From positions 62,001-126,000 of the forward strand of contig CALVDE010000018.1 of assembly GCA_944326265.1 (NCBI GenBank): 64,000 nucleotides of DNA, read 5' to 3'. Both the position numbers and the translations under genes were made by a program. The notes under the pieces were generated by a model. The model ran no database searches. It saw only the letters and a list, made by a program, of their open reading frames with translations, and was not told where the DNA came from. This stretch comes from an uncultured Bacteroidales bacterium. Lineage in GTDB: Bacteria > Bacteroidota > Bacteroidia > Bacteroidales > UBA932. This document shows positions 52,629 through 61,468 of the stretch, one piece after another. The first letter of the stretch is position 1; each line of letters starts with the position of its first letter.

Positions 52629-54326
52629 ATGACTAGAAAATTGATTGAGTGCGTCCCCAATTTCAGCGAGGGACGCGATATGCAGATTATCAAACAGATT
52701 ACTGACGCAGCCGAGAGTGTCGAGGGCGTAAGGCTTCTCGACGTGGATCCGGGTGCGGCGACAAACAGGACTGTCGTGACTTTCGTGGGCGAGCCCGAGA
52801 AGGTCATGGAGGCGGCTTTCCGTGCAGTCAAGAAGGCATCGGAAGTCATCGACATGAGACATCATCACGGCGAGCATCCCCGCATGGGTGCCACCGACGT
52901 GTGCCCACTCGTGCCTATCGCAGGCGTGACCATGGAGGAGTGCGTGGAGTATGCCCGCAGCCTGGCCAGGAGGATAGGCGAGGAGCTGGGCATCCCGGTA
53001 TTCTGCTACGAGAGCGCGGCATTCACTCCTGAGCGCAGGAATCTGGCCGTATGCCGCAGCGGAGAGTACGAGGGCCTGGCCAAGAGATTCGCCGACGGTG
53101 TGAAGCCGGATTTCGGCCCTGCCGTAATCGACGACTACACCGCCCGTACAGGCGCCACCGCAGTGGGTGCGAGGGATTTCCTCGTAGCCATCAACTACAA
53201 CCTCAACACCACTTCCACCCGCAGGGCCAACTCCATCGCCTTCGACGTGCGTGAGAAAGGCCGCAAGAAGAGGGAGGGCGATCCCATCACCGGCAAGGTG
53301 GTGAAGGATGAGAACGGCAATGTGGTATGGATCCCCGGTACGCTCAAGGGCTGCAAGGCCATCGGCTGGTACATCGAGGAGTACGGTATCGCCCAGGTGT
53401 CCATGAACGTGACCAACATCAATGTCACTCCGGTGCACGTGGCCTTTGACGAGGTCTGCGAGAAGGCTCACGCACGCGGTATCAGGGTGACCGGCTCGGA
53501 GATAGTGGGACTTATCCCCAAGAAGGTGCTCATCGATGCCGGCAAGCATTATCTGGCCAAGCAGAACCGCTCCTGCGGTGTTCCCGAGGACGACATCGTC
53601 AAGATAGCCGTCAAGTCCATGGGACTGGACGACCTGAAGCCCTTCAATCCCCGCGAGAAGGTCATCGAGTATATCCTCGAGGACAGCGACAAGACTCCCA
53701 AGCTGGTGGACCTGACAGTCCGTGGCTTCGCGGAGGAGACATCGCGTGAGTCTCCGGCTCCCGGCGGCGGATCCATCTCGGCATACATGGGCTCTCTCGG
53801 AGCAGCTCTCGGTGCGATGGTGGCCAACCTGTCCTCGCACAAGAGAGGCTGGGACGACCAGTGCCCGAAGTTCTCCCAGTGGGCGGAGAAGGGTCAGGAG
53901 CTGATGTACGAGCTGCTGCACCTTGTGGATGAGGATACTGCCGCATTCAACCGCATCATGGACGCAATGTCGCTTCCCAAGAAGACCGATGCCGAGAAAG
54001 AGGCCCGTGCAGCCGCCATGCAGGATGCCACGCTTTATGCCACCGAGGTGCCTCTCCGCACTATGAAGGCATCGTTCAAGGTATTCGAGCTCGTCGAGGC
54101 CATGACTGCCGAAGGCAATCCCAATTCGGTATCCGATGCCGGTGTGGGTGCGCTTGCGGCCCGTTCGGCAGTGCTGGGAGCATTCCTCAACGTCAAGATC
54201 AATGCTGCCGGTCTGAAGGACCGCGCCAAGGCTGACGCTCTTGTGGCTGAGGCCGCTGAGATTGCAGCGCGTGCCGAGCAGGAAGAGAAAAGGATACTCG
54301 AGGCAGTCAATGCCAAGATAGGATAG
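52629..54326 (+). CDS. ftcD: Bifunctional formiminotransferase-cyclodeaminase
   Basis: Transfers the formimino group of formiminoglutamate to tetrahydrofolate and then deaminates it to methenyl-tetrahydrofolate, ending histidine degradation at glutamate. The 565-aa protein fuses two domains. Formiminotransferase: residues 1-300, with CVPNFSEGRD and MRHHHGEHPRMGATDVCPLVP. Cyclodeaminase: about 355-565, with ESPAPGGGSISAYMGSLGAAL. This matches the mammalian FTCD layout and is common in Bacteroidota. It supplies one-carbon units, connecting with glyA and fmt. Confidence 0.95.
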   Translation: MTRKLIECVPNFSEGRDMQIIKQITDAAESVEGVRLLDVDPGAATNRTVVTFVGEPEKVMEAAFRAVKKASEVIDMRHHHGEHPRMGATDVCPLVPIAGVTMEECVEYARSLARRIGEELGIPVFCYESAAFTPERRNLAVCRSGEYEGLAKRFADGVKPDFGPAVIDDYTARTGATAVGARDFLVAINYNLNTTSTRRANSIAFDVREKGRKKREGDPITGKVVKDENGNVVWIPGTLKGCKAIGWYIEEYGIAQVSMNVTNINVTPVHVAFDEVCEKAHARGIRVTGSEIVGLIPKKVLIDAGKHYLAKQNRSCGVPEDDIVKIAVKSMGLDDLKPFNPREKVIEYILEDSDKTPKLVDLTVRGFAEETSRESPAPGGGSISAYMGSLGAALGAMVANLSSHKRGWDDQCPKFSQWAEKGQELMYELLHLVDEDTAAFNRIMDAMSLPKKTDAEKEARAAAMQDATLYATEVPLRTMKASFKVFELVEAMTAEGNPNSVSDAGVGALAARSAVLGAFLNVKINAAGLKDRAKADALVAEAAEIAARAEQEEKRILEAVNAKIG

Positions 54327-54330
54327 CCGT

Positions 54331-55287
54331 ATGAGAATCATTGGAACAGGAAGTGCGCGTCCGTCACTGACAGTGACCAATGCCATGCTGGAGAAATTTC
54401 TGGACACCAGCGACGAATGGATCGTTACCAGGACAGGCATCCACGAGAGGCGCGTGATATCCTCCGAGAGACTCGAGGACCTGGCTGCGGCAGCGGCCAT
54501 GCGGGCGATGGAGAATGCCGGAGTGACATCCGGGCAGATAGACTTCATTATATGCTCCAATGTGGTCAACGAGTATGTCACTCCCGGCCTGGGATGCGTC
54601 ATACAGGGCATGATCGGCGCGACTTGTCCGACCATCGACATCAACTGCGCATGCACCGGCTTCATCTACGCCCTTGACATGGCAGAGGCTTACCTGGCGA
54701 CCAAGGACATGAACAATATCCTGATTGTCTGTGCCGAGGAGCCGGCCCGCATGATGAACTGGAAAGACCGTTCCAGCTGCATACTCTTCGGAGATGCGGC
54801 CGGAGCGGTTGTAGTGACCAAGGGTGACGATCTCAAGGCCATCCGGCTGTCCACGCACTGCAAGGTGGAGGCCCTGTACCAGAAGCGCAGGCTTCAGCCG
54901 ACTCCCTTCGTAACCAAGGAGGAGACTGACACCGACGGAGTGGTGATGAACGGTCAGGATGTATTCAAGCTGGCGGTGTCATCATCTATCCGGGACATCG
55001 ACAAGGTTCTGACCAAGGCCGGTATGACAGCCGACGAGATAGACCTGTACGTGCTGCATCAGGCCAATGTCCGCATCATCGAGTCCATACGGCATTTTGT
55101 CAACCAGGACAGGAGCAAGTTCCCCTTCAACCTCGACAAGTACGGGAACACCTCGTCCGCGTCCATCCCGGCCCTGCTGGACGACCTCAACAGAGCTAAT
55201 AAGTTAAAAACAGGAGAAATGTTATTGCTCAGTGCATTCGGTGCCGGATTCACTACCGGGGCATGTATTCTCCGCTGGTCAAAATAA
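54331..55287 (+). CDS. fabH: 3-oxoacyl-ACP synthase III
   Basis: Condenses acetyl-CoA with malonyl-ACP to start fatty-acid synthesis. The 318-aa thiolase-fold protein has the triad Cys108 in INCACTGF, His in LYVLHQANVRI and Asn in KYGNTSSASIP. The N-terminal GTGSARPSLTVTN and DTSDEWIVTRTGI are family signatures. It begins 4 bp after ftcD, so the fab genes may be co-transcribed with the hut genes, though their functions differ. No acyl carrier protein gene is present. Confidence 0.95.
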   Translation: MRIIGTGSARPSLTVTNAMLEKFLDTSDEWIVTRTGIHERRVISSERLEDLAAAAAMRAMENAGVTSGQIDFIICSNVVNEYVTPGLGCVIQGMIGATCPTIDINCACTGFIYALDMAEAYLATKDMNNILIVCAEEPARMMNWKDRSSCILFGDAAGAVVVTKGDDLKAIRLSTHCKVEALYQKRRLQPTPFVTKEETDTDGVVMNGQDVFKLAVSSSIRDIDKVLTKAGMTADEIDLYVLHQANVRIIESIRHFVNQDRSKFPFNLDKYGNTSSASIPALLDDLNRANKLKTGEMLLLSAFGAGFTTGACILRWSK

Positions 55288-55298
55288 AACAAAACTAT

Positions 55299-56564
55299 AT
55301 GGAAAAAAGAGTAGTAGTGACAGGAATGGGAGTAGTCACTCCTGTCGGAAATAATGTAGAGACTTTCTGGAAGAACATCGTGGACGGAGTCTGCGGTATC
55401 GACTACATCACGCAGTTCCCGACTGACGGTCTTTCAGTGAAGATTGCCGGAGAGGTCAGGGACTTCAAGCCGGCCGACTACGGCATCGAGCCCAAGGCGG
55501 CCAGGAAGTTCGACCGCTTCAGTCTCTTCGCTCTCGCTGCTGCCAACCAGGCCGTGGCCATGAGCGGACTCAAGTCTACCGATGACGGGGAGGACGATAC
55601 TCCCGGAACTGTTCATTCGGACCGTTTCGGTGTGTACATCGGCTCCGGTATCGGAGGTATGCACTCTTTCGTCAACGAGACGGCCAAGCTGATCAAGGAC
55701 GGCCCTCAGTGGATCTCTCCTCTGTTCATCCCTACGATGATCGCCAACATCGCTGCCGGCAACGTGGCCATCGCCCATCATGCGAAGGGTCCCTGCCTGC
55801 CTATCGTGACTGCCTGCGCCACAGGTACCCACTCCATAGGCGAGGCTTACAGGGCGATCAAGTTCGGCTATGCCGACGCCATCATCGCGGGCGGTACGGA
55901 GGCTGCCGTCACACCTCTGGCCATAGGAGGCTTCTCCAACAGCAAGGCCCTTTCTCCGGCCGAGGATCCCATGGCTGCGTCCCTGCCGTTCGATGCCCGC
56001 CGTCAGGGCTTCGTAATCGCGGAGGGCGCGGGTATCGTGGTGCTCGAGGAGTATGAGCACGCCGTGGCCCGTGGAGCCAGGATCTATGCCGAGATCTGCG
56101 GTTACGGCAACACCTGCGACGCTTACCATTACACAGCACCCTGTCCGGACGGCTCGACCCCGGCCAAGGCATTCAGGCAGGCCCTGACCGAAGCGCATTA
56201 TTCTACTTCGGATCTGCTGCACATCAATACGCACGGTACCGGCACACCTCTGAACGACAAGTCCGAGACAGCGGCCATCAAGCTCGCTCTCGGTGAGACC
56301 GAGGCCCGCCGCGCCATCCTCTGCTCCACCAAGTCCATGACAGGACATGCTCTCGGAGCAGCGGGCGGTATAGAGGCCGTGGCAGCAGTACTTGCCCTGG
56401 ACAACGGCATAGTGCCTCCCACCATCAATTATAAGGAGCCGGATCCCGAGTGCGATCTGGATGTCAACCCCAACAGTGCCCGCAAGGCGGCCCTTACCAT
56501 CGCGCTGTCTTCCTCGCTCGGATTCGGCGGACACAATGCAGTCCTGGCTTTCAGACGTTTATAA
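55299..56564 (+). CDS. fabF: 3-oxoacyl-ACP synthase II
   Basis: Elongating condensing enzyme of fatty-acid synthesis. 421 aa from the ATG at 55299. The N-terminal KRVVVTGMGVVTPVG and the Cys-His-His triad are clear: Cys173 in VTACATGTHSIG, His in NTHGTGTPLNDKSE, His in TGHALGAAGGIEAVA. A run of acidic residues (DDGEDD, about 95-100) is a small insertion. It starts 11 bp after fabH and lies before fabZ and fabG, forming a compact elongation set. Confidence 0.96.
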   Translation: MEKRVVVTGMGVVTPVGNNVETFWKNIVDGVCGIDYITQFPTDGLSVKIAGEVRDFKPADYGIEPKAARKFDRFSLFALAAANQAVAMSGLKSTDDGEDDTPGTVHSDRFGVYIGSGIGGMHSFVNETAKLIKDGPQWISPLFIPTMIANIAAGNVAIAHHAKGPCLPIVTACATGTHSIGEAYRAIKFGYADAIIAGGTEAAVTPLAIGGFSNSKALSPAEDPMAASLPFDARRQGFVIAEGAGIVVLEEYEHAVARGARIYAEICGYGNTCDAYHYTAPCPDGSTPAKAFRQALTEAHYSTSDLLHINTHGTGTPLNDKSETAAIKLALGETEARRAILCSTKSMTGHALGAAGGIEAVAAVLALDNGIVPPTINYKEPDPECDLDVNPNSARKAALTIALSSSLGFGGHNAVLAFRRL

Positions 56565-56592
56565 TCAAGAATCAACTAAAACCGAACTCAAG

Positions 56593-57021
56593 ATGGATAG
56601 AGAAGAGATTAAAAAGTTTTTACGTCACCGCGAGCCAATGCTGCTCGTAGACGAGATGGAGCTTCAGGAGGACGGGTCTGTCATCGGCAAGTATCACGTG
56701 CGCGGTGACGAGTTCTTCCTCCAGGGACATTTCCCCGGACAGCCCATTGTGCCCGGAGTTATCCTCTGCGAGATTATGGGGCAGTGCAGCTCGCTGCTCA
56801 TCAAGGATTATCTGGTGGGCCACACGACGCTTTTCACGGGTATCGACAAGACCCGTTTCAAGCATCAGGTGCTCCCCGGCGACACCATTGAGGTCCATGC
56901 CCGTATCACCAACCACAGGGCCATGCTCTTCTGGATTGATGCCAAGGCTTACGTGCAGGGCAACCTGTGCGTCGAGGCCAGTCTCTCATTTGCAGTAGTA
57001 CCGAATGATAAAGTAAACTAA
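56593..57021 (+). CDS. fabZ: 3-hydroxyacyl-ACP dehydratase
   Basis: Removes water from 3-hydroxyacyl-ACP. 142 aa from the ATG at 56593; a longer in-frame reading upstream overlaps fabF in another frame and is not supported. It has the hot-dog motif FFLQGHFPGQPIVPGV, with the catalytic His46 and Glu60 (LCEIMGQ). The length and start (REPMLLVDEM) are typical. It lies between fabF and fabG with gaps of 28 and 7 bp. Confidence 0.93.
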   Translation: MDREEIKKFLRHREPMLLVDEMELQEDGSVIGKYHVRGDEFFLQGHFPGQPIVPGVILCEIMGQCSSLLIKDYLVGHTTLFTGIDKTRFKHQVLPGDTIEVHARITNHRAMLFWIDAKAYVQGNLCVEASLSFAVVPNDKVN

Positions 57022-57028
57022 ACAGATT

Positions 57029-57775
57029 ATGTCAGAATTGTTAAAAGGAAAGACGGCCCTTATAACAGGCGCCGCACGCGGTATCGGCAAGGCAATCGCC
57101 ATGAAGCTGGCCTCCGAGGGGGCGGATATCGCTTTCACCGATCTCAAGGAAGACGACAATTTCAGGAACACCGTCGAGGAGATACGTGCTCTGGGCGTAC
57201 AGTGCCGGGGCTATGCCTCCAATGCCGCTGACTTCGAGCAGGCACATGCCGCAGTCGAGCAGATAATCAAGGACTTCGGCCGTATAGACGTACTGGTCAA
57301 CAATGCCGGTATCACACGCGACGGCCTGATGATGAGGATGTCCGAGCAGCAGTGGGACAGCGTCATTACTGTCAACCTCAAGAGTGCGTTCAACTTTACT
57401 CACGCCGTGGTGCCTGTCATGGCCCGTCAGAGAGGCGGCAGCATCATCAACATCTCATCCGTGGTAGGAGTCAACGGCAATGCCGGTCAGTGCAACTACT
57501 CGGCATCGAAGGCGGGTCTGATCGGTCTGGCCAAGTCCATAGCCAAGGAGATGGGCTCACGCGGTATCCGCGCCAACGCCATAGCTCCGGGCTTTATCGT
57601 AACGGACATGACCAATGCCCTGCCCCAGGAGGTGCGTGACGAGTGGAACAAGAAGATACCCCTGCGTCGCGGCGGTACACCCGAGGACATCGCCAACGTG
57701 GCCCTCTTCCTCGCATCCGATCTGTCCTCGTATGTTACGGCCCAGGTCATCGTGTGCGACGGCGGAATGCTGTAG
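57029..57775 (+). CDS. fabG: 3-oxoacyl-ACP reductase
   Basis: NADPH-dependent reduction of 3-oxoacyl-ACP. The 248-aa SDR has TGAARGIGKAIA, VNNAGITRDGLMMRM, the catalytic Ser/Tyr/Lys in NISSVVG and YSASKAG, and IAPGFIVTDMT. All are characteristic of FabG. It is the last gene of the cluster, followed by a GC-rich hairpin. Confidence 0.95.
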   Translation: MSELLKGKTALITGAARGIGKAIAMKLASEGADIAFTDLKEDDNFRNTVEEIRALGVQCRGYASNAADFEQAHAAVEQIIKDFGRIDVLVNNAGITRDGLMMRMSEQQWDSVITVNLKSAFNFTHAVVPVMARQRGGSIINISSVVGVNGNAGQCNYSASKAGLIGLAKSIAKEMGSRGIRANAIAPGFIVTDMTNALPQEVRDEWNKKIPLRRGGTPEDIANVALFLASDLSSYVTAQVIVCDGGML

Positions 57776-57811
57776 GCTCTCTCTTCCGGCAGTGTCCGGA
57801 TAAGAAACAGC

Positions 57812-57843
57812 GAAGCCCGGTCGAGCAGTCTCGGCCGGGCTTC
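57812..57843. terminator. Probable bidirectional terminator hairpin after fabG
   Basis: GAAGCCCGG pairs with CCGGGCTTC, with an extra inner CGAG-CTCG stem; it separates the two convergent genes. There is no long T-run on either side, so it may work with Rho or just protect 3' ends. Confidence 0.6.
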
Positions 57844-57867
57844 TGTATATCAGCTTGTCTGTGATGC

Positions 57868-59274
57868 TTATCTGGGCATGAAATAGATGGTGGTGTAGAA
57901 GTGGGATTCGTCGGTGTAGTTGCCTACTATCACGCTGGCGTCATCGGACACTGCCAGTACCGAACCCTCGAATACGGCCTCTTCAGAAGAATAGCCCCAG
58001 GTTGCAGAAGCGTAATCTTTGAAAGTCTCCACCTTGCCTGTGTTGAAGTCGTAGACATAAGGCTGTGAGGATATTCCGGATGGAGTGTCGGCCAGGAACA
58101 GCAGACCGTCGGATGTGACGGTGCAGGGTCTCCAGCTGTCGTATGCGTTGTCGGATACCTCATACATCTTATCACCCTCTATGTCGTACACGTATGCGTA
58201 CTGCGGCTGCGATTCCCATGATTCGGTGACATATACCCATGCAGAGACGAACTTTCCGTTGGGCGAGATGTGCATCTCCAGGTCACCGTATCTCTTGGTC
58301 CAGGCCCACATATCCTCGTTGAACTCGGTCATGTACTCCTTGGGGAAGAGATCGAACTCGTGCGAGGCTCCGAGCCAGAGGCAGCCCAGCTCGACATAGT
58401 AATCGAAGTCCGTCAGATAGCCGGCGATGTTGCCGTTGGAGCCTATGCCCTTGGCGGCGATGCCTACGGGAGTGTTGCCTCCGAGGTCAGTTCCGGTCAG
58501 AGAGCCCATCGTTCCGTTCTCGTAGATGATGGCTTTGTTGTTCAACATATCGTCCATGGTATAGCCGACAGCAGTGTTTCCGTCAGGTGTCACGCCATAG
58601 AAGCCGGCCTGCATTGCTCCCTCAGGTGCGGAGAGTGTGTTGATCTGCCCGTCCTTGACGATGACAGGTACGAAGTTGTCGCGGCCGTATGCCACACCAT
58701 CGTCGGTAACGTCGTAGAGGACAGTGCCGGCAACGATTGTGAGGCTGTCGCGGCGCACGTCGTAGATGTAGGAGTTGGGAGCCGTGCCGTCATCGTAGTT
58801 GCCGACAACCCACAGGCCGTTGTCCGATACTGCATAAGGCGCGATGAGCACTTCCTCGGGTGCGAAGTCCACGTAGGGCCTGTAGATAAGCTGCTCCTGG
58901 ACAGCAGGAGTGCCCACTACCTTGCCATCGTTGATCTGGGCTGCGTAGGCGTAGTACTTGGTGTGCCAGAAGAGGTCGCTGTAACGCTCGCTCCAGTTTC
59001 CGCTCCTGAGGTCAGCTCCTTCAGCGACTGCCGACTCTATCCAGGCGGTGAGTCCGTCCTCGCCCACGTAGTCATCCTCCATTATGATACCGGCCACATA
59101 TACGGCCTCGGCCTCGGAAGGCACCACTGTCATGGCGATTGTGTTCTCTTCCGAGCTTACGTTAATCTCGAATGATGCCTCCGTTACGGGAACGGAGTTC
59201 TCATCCTGGCAGGAGGCCAGCATCGCTGCTGCCGCTGCGGTAAGTACAAGTAATCTAAAACTTTTCATTTTCAT
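57868..59274 (-). CDS. Predicted lipoprotein with propeller-like repeats
   Basis: 468 aa with the lipobox LAAAAAMLASC after MKMKSFRLLVLT (Cys22). The mature protein begins with a roughly 100-residue domain (FEINVSSEENTIAM), then repeated segments of the form AVSDNGLWVVGNY, GVTPDGNTAVGYTM, ISPNGKFVSAWVY, VSDDASVIVGNYTD. These resemble the blades of a beta-propeller or HAF-type repeat. I do not know the function; a surface role is likely. It has its own promoter directly after the terminator of the DUF6029 operon. An ATG two codons downstream is an alternative start. Confidence 0.75.
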   Translation of the reverse strand: MKMKSFRLLVLTAAAAAMLASCQDENSVPVTEASFEINVSSEENTIAMTVVPSEAEAVYVAGIIMEDDYVGEDGLTAWIESAVAEGADLRSGNWSERYSDLFWHTKYYAYAAQINDGKVVGTPAVQEQLIYRPYVDFAPEEVLIAPYAVSDNGLWVVGNYDDGTAPNSYIYDVRRDSLTIVAGTVLYDVTDDGVAYGRDNFVPVIVKDGQINTLSAPEGAMQAGFYGVTPDGNTAVGYTMDDMLNNKAIIYENGTMGSLTGTDLGGNTPVGIAAKGIGSNGNIAGYLTDFDYYVELGCLWLGASHEFDLFPKEYMTEFNEDMWAWTKRYGDLEMHISPNGKFVSAWVYVTESWESQPQYAYVYDIEGDKMYEVSDNAYDSWRPCTVTSDGLLFLADTPSGISSQPYVYDFNTGKVETFKDYASATWGYSSEEAVFEGSVLAVSDDASVIVGNYTDESHFYTTIYFMPR

Positions 59275-59300
59275 CTTGTTTAATTGTTTAAAATCGGGCG

Positions 59301-59330
59301 CGAAAATAACGCAAATTACGGTTTTAGCAA
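59301..59330 (-). promoter_or_regulatory. Promoter of the propeller-like lipoprotein gene
   Basis: On the minus strand, TTG (59330-59328), 19 bp, TATTTTCG (59308-59301), one mismatch from the -7 consensus. The leader would be about 20 nt. The -33 element sits within the T-run of the upstream terminator. Confidence 0.6.
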
Positions 59331-59360
59331 AAAAAAATGCCGCTCCCGGGCGGAAGCGGC
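59329..59360 (-). terminator. Intrinsic terminator of the dsbD/omp28/tlpA/DUF6029 operon
   Basis: Read on the minus strand: GCCGCT, a GC-rich loop, AGCGGC, then A and nine Ts. A strong stem with a long U-tract, 32 bp after the DUF6029 stop. Confidence 0.85.
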
Positions 59361-59391
59361 ACGATAAGAGTTTCAGTCGACAGCCTGATGA

Positions 59392-60963
59392 CTACAGGGC
59401 TACTATCAGCGAGAGGTTTACGCCGGTGTAGGCAGGTGTGACGCGGCACACGCCGCCGGAGCACTGGTATCCTTCCTTGAAGCGTCCGAAGTTGAGCTGG
59501 GCGCGTACCTTGGAGTAGGAGTAGCTTACCGAACCGTTGATGTAGTGGGTCTTGGTGTCACCGTAGTTCCACATGTCCTGGATCGACACGCTCCAGCGGG
59601 GTGCGAAGCTGTACTCGAGCAGGGCTGCTGCCCAGTTCTTGTGGTCCTGTTTGGTGGCGAGGTGCTGCAGCTCCAGCCTGAGGGAGTTCTTCCTGTCGAA
59701 CTTGTAGGTCAGGTCGGCTACCACGGTGTGTGAGTTCCAGAGCTCGGTTCCCTTGCCTGTGGTCTTGGGATTGAAGGTCTGCCAGCTGTAGAAGAGGATC
59801 ATCTTGAAGTCGCTGCCGAACCAGCGCTCGACATCTACCGTCAGGTCTCTGAACAGAAGCTCGTCTGCTCCGTATCCTCCGGTGTAGTAGTCATAGATGC
59901 CTCCGTAGTAGGTGGAGAAGTTGGCGTGTACCTTCATGCCCTTCTTGCCGCCCATCGCGGTGCCCCTGCGGAAGTTGTAGTACAGGTCGGCCTGTCCTCC
60001 CAGCTCGCGGTTCTGCGATGTGTAGGGGTTGAGGGTCGCGAGGGAGTAGGTGTGCTGCTGGGTGAGAGCCGGAACGTAGTTGATGTAGGTGTACATGTCG
60101 TTCCACTCGCGGGATCCCTGCAGGAACGGATTGTGCAGCTTACGGAAGGTAAGCAGGGCACCGAAGCCGTTGCCGGTATAGCCGAAGTCTACCTGGATAG
60201 CCTCGCTGTTGGTCGTGTCGGACTGGTTGTAGAACCCGGGGTCGCTCTTGCGGTTCATGTATTCACCGCTGAGGCGGAATCCTGCATATCCGAGTGCCAT
60301 GCGGGCTGAGTATCCGAGAGTGTGGGGGCTGATGCCCTCGACCGCGCTCTCGTATTTGTCGAGCACGCTTCCTTCGACTGTCCAGTCGAAGCTGTCCCAC
60401 TTGGCGGCCCTGGATATGGACAGGGAGAGATCCGCTCCGGATACGAAGTTGCCGGTGTATTCCTTTATGTCACGTACACGTCCGTAGAGGGCCTTGACGG
60501 TCAGGAAGTCCCCGAAAGTGTAGCCCACGCGGACACCCTGAAGGGCGTTGTTGATGCCGAGGGTGCGGTCTTCATAGGTGCGGAAGAGCAGGCCGCTGCC
60601 GAACTGCTCGTAGAGACTTCCCAGGCGGATGTCCCATCCGTGGCCGCTGTAGCCGGCGTAGATGTCGTAGCGGCTGAACATTTCGGCCTGTACGCCTATT
60701 CCGGAGAAGTATCCGAGCAGGGGAGGCAGATAGCCCTCAAGCTGCAGACCTGCGGAGAATCCGTTCCAGGTGTAGTCCATCTTGAGGTAGTTGTTGGAAC
60801 CCATCCTCCCTTCCGGAGCCATCGCACCCGTCTTCTGGTCGTCGAAGTAGTAAGTGGTGTTGGTCTCCAACCCTGCAGAGAAGTTGCCTCTGTCCTCGTT
60901 CTGGGCAAAGGCAACTGCTGTCAGAGTCAAAAGACCTGCTGCCAGGGTAAATCTTTTGAGCAT
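59392..60963 (-). CDS. DUF6029-family outer-membrane beta-barrel protein
   Basis: 523 aa with a signal peptide (MLKRFTLAAGLLTLTAVAFA). The mature sequence is a long series of amphipathic aromatic strands (YDIYAGYSGHGWDIRLGSLYEQFGS and similar), ending with a short hydrophobic strand LSLIVAL. It matches the DUF6029 pattern. Two cysteines, at about residues 501 and 506 (CSGGVC), lie just before the last strand and could form a disulfide. The function is unknown. It lies last in an operon with a TlpA-like thioredoxin 4 bp upstream, suggesting that a thiol-redox reaction is connected with it. Confidence 0.78.
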   Translation of the reverse strand: MLKRFTLAAGLLTLTAVAFAQNEDRGNFSAGLETNTTYYFDDQKTGAMAPEGRMGSNNYLKMDYTWNGFSAGLQLEGYLPPLLGYFSGIGVQAEMFSRYDIYAGYSGHGWDIRLGSLYEQFGSGLLFRTYEDRTLGINNALQGVRVGYTFGDFLTVKALYGRVRDIKEYTGNFVSGADLSLSISRAAKWDSFDWTVEGSVLDKYESAVEGISPHTLGYSARMALGYAGFRLSGEYMNRKSDPGFYNQSDTTNSEAIQVDFGYTGNGFGALLTFRKLHNPFLQGSREWNDMYTYINYVPALTQQHTYSLATLNPYTSQNRELGGQADLYYNFRRGTAMGGKKGMKVHANFSTYYGGIYDYYTGGYGADELLFRDLTVDVERWFGSDFKMILFYSWQTFNPKTTGKGTELWNSHTVVADLTYKFDRKNSLRLELQHLATKQDHKNWAAALLEYSFAPRWSVSIQDMWNYGDTKTHYINGSVSYSYSKVRAQLNFGRFKEGYQCSGGVCRVTPAYTGVNLSLIVAL

Positions 60964-60967
60964 AAGT

Positions 60968-61456
60968 CTACTGAAGTTTTAAGATTTGATCGAAAAGCTC
61001 CTCCTCGCTGCCCGGGGTGTAGCCGGTGTGGGTGTAGACCACGTTGCCCTCGCGGTCGAGCACGAAGACCGTGGGCTGGGTCTGCACGTTCATGGCGCGC
61101 TTGAGGTCGCTGTTCTCATCCAGCAGGATGGTGAAGTCGGTCCAGCCCCGGCCGTTGACCATGGGCTTTACCTTCGCGCTCGAGCGTGAGTCGTCGGTGG
61201 AGACTGCCACCACCTTGAACTCGGCTTCCTCGATCCAGTCCACGTATGCGTCATTGACCGCGCCGAGCTCCTGCAGGCAGGGCTTGCAGGTGGTGTACCA
61301 GAAAGAGAGGATCACGGGCACTCCGTCATCCATGATCGACTGGACGTTGACGGTGTTGCCGTCGATGTCCTTGACCTCGATGCTGGGAAGAGCCTTCTGC
61401 GCCCATGCCATCGCAGGCATGAGACAGAGTGCTGCAAGTATCAGAATACGTTTCAT
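60968..61456 (-). CDS. TlpA/ResA-like periplasmic thioredoxin
   Basis: 162 aa with a signal peptide (residues 1-19). Thioredoxin-fold protein of the TlpA type: PSIEVKDIDGNTVNV, then SFWYTTCKPCLQE with the redox pair Cys57-Cys60 (CKPC). The cis-Pro is in TQPTVFVLD. Such proteins reduce disulfides in the envelope and receive electrons from DsbD-type proteins, one of which lies three genes upstream in the same operon. A role in delivering reducing power to Omp28-like or DUF6029 proteins is inferred from context. Confidence 0.9.
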   Translation of the reverse strand: MKRILILAALCLMPAMAWAQKALPSIEVKDIDGNTVNVQSIMDDGVPVILSFWYTTCKPCLQELGAVNDAYVDWIEEAEFKVVAVSTDDSRSSAKVKPMVNGRGWTDFTILLDENSDLKRAMNVQTQPTVFVLDREGNVVYTHTGYTPGSEEELFDQILKLQ

Positions 61457-61468
61457 GTCTGTATGATT

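Noticed and set aside
52620-54665. Long minus-strand open frame (681 codons) opposite ftcD and fabH
   Set aside because: It lies entirely antisense to two clearly recognised genes, has His/Leu/Gly-rich shadow composition and no domain. It results from G+C-rich codon bias.
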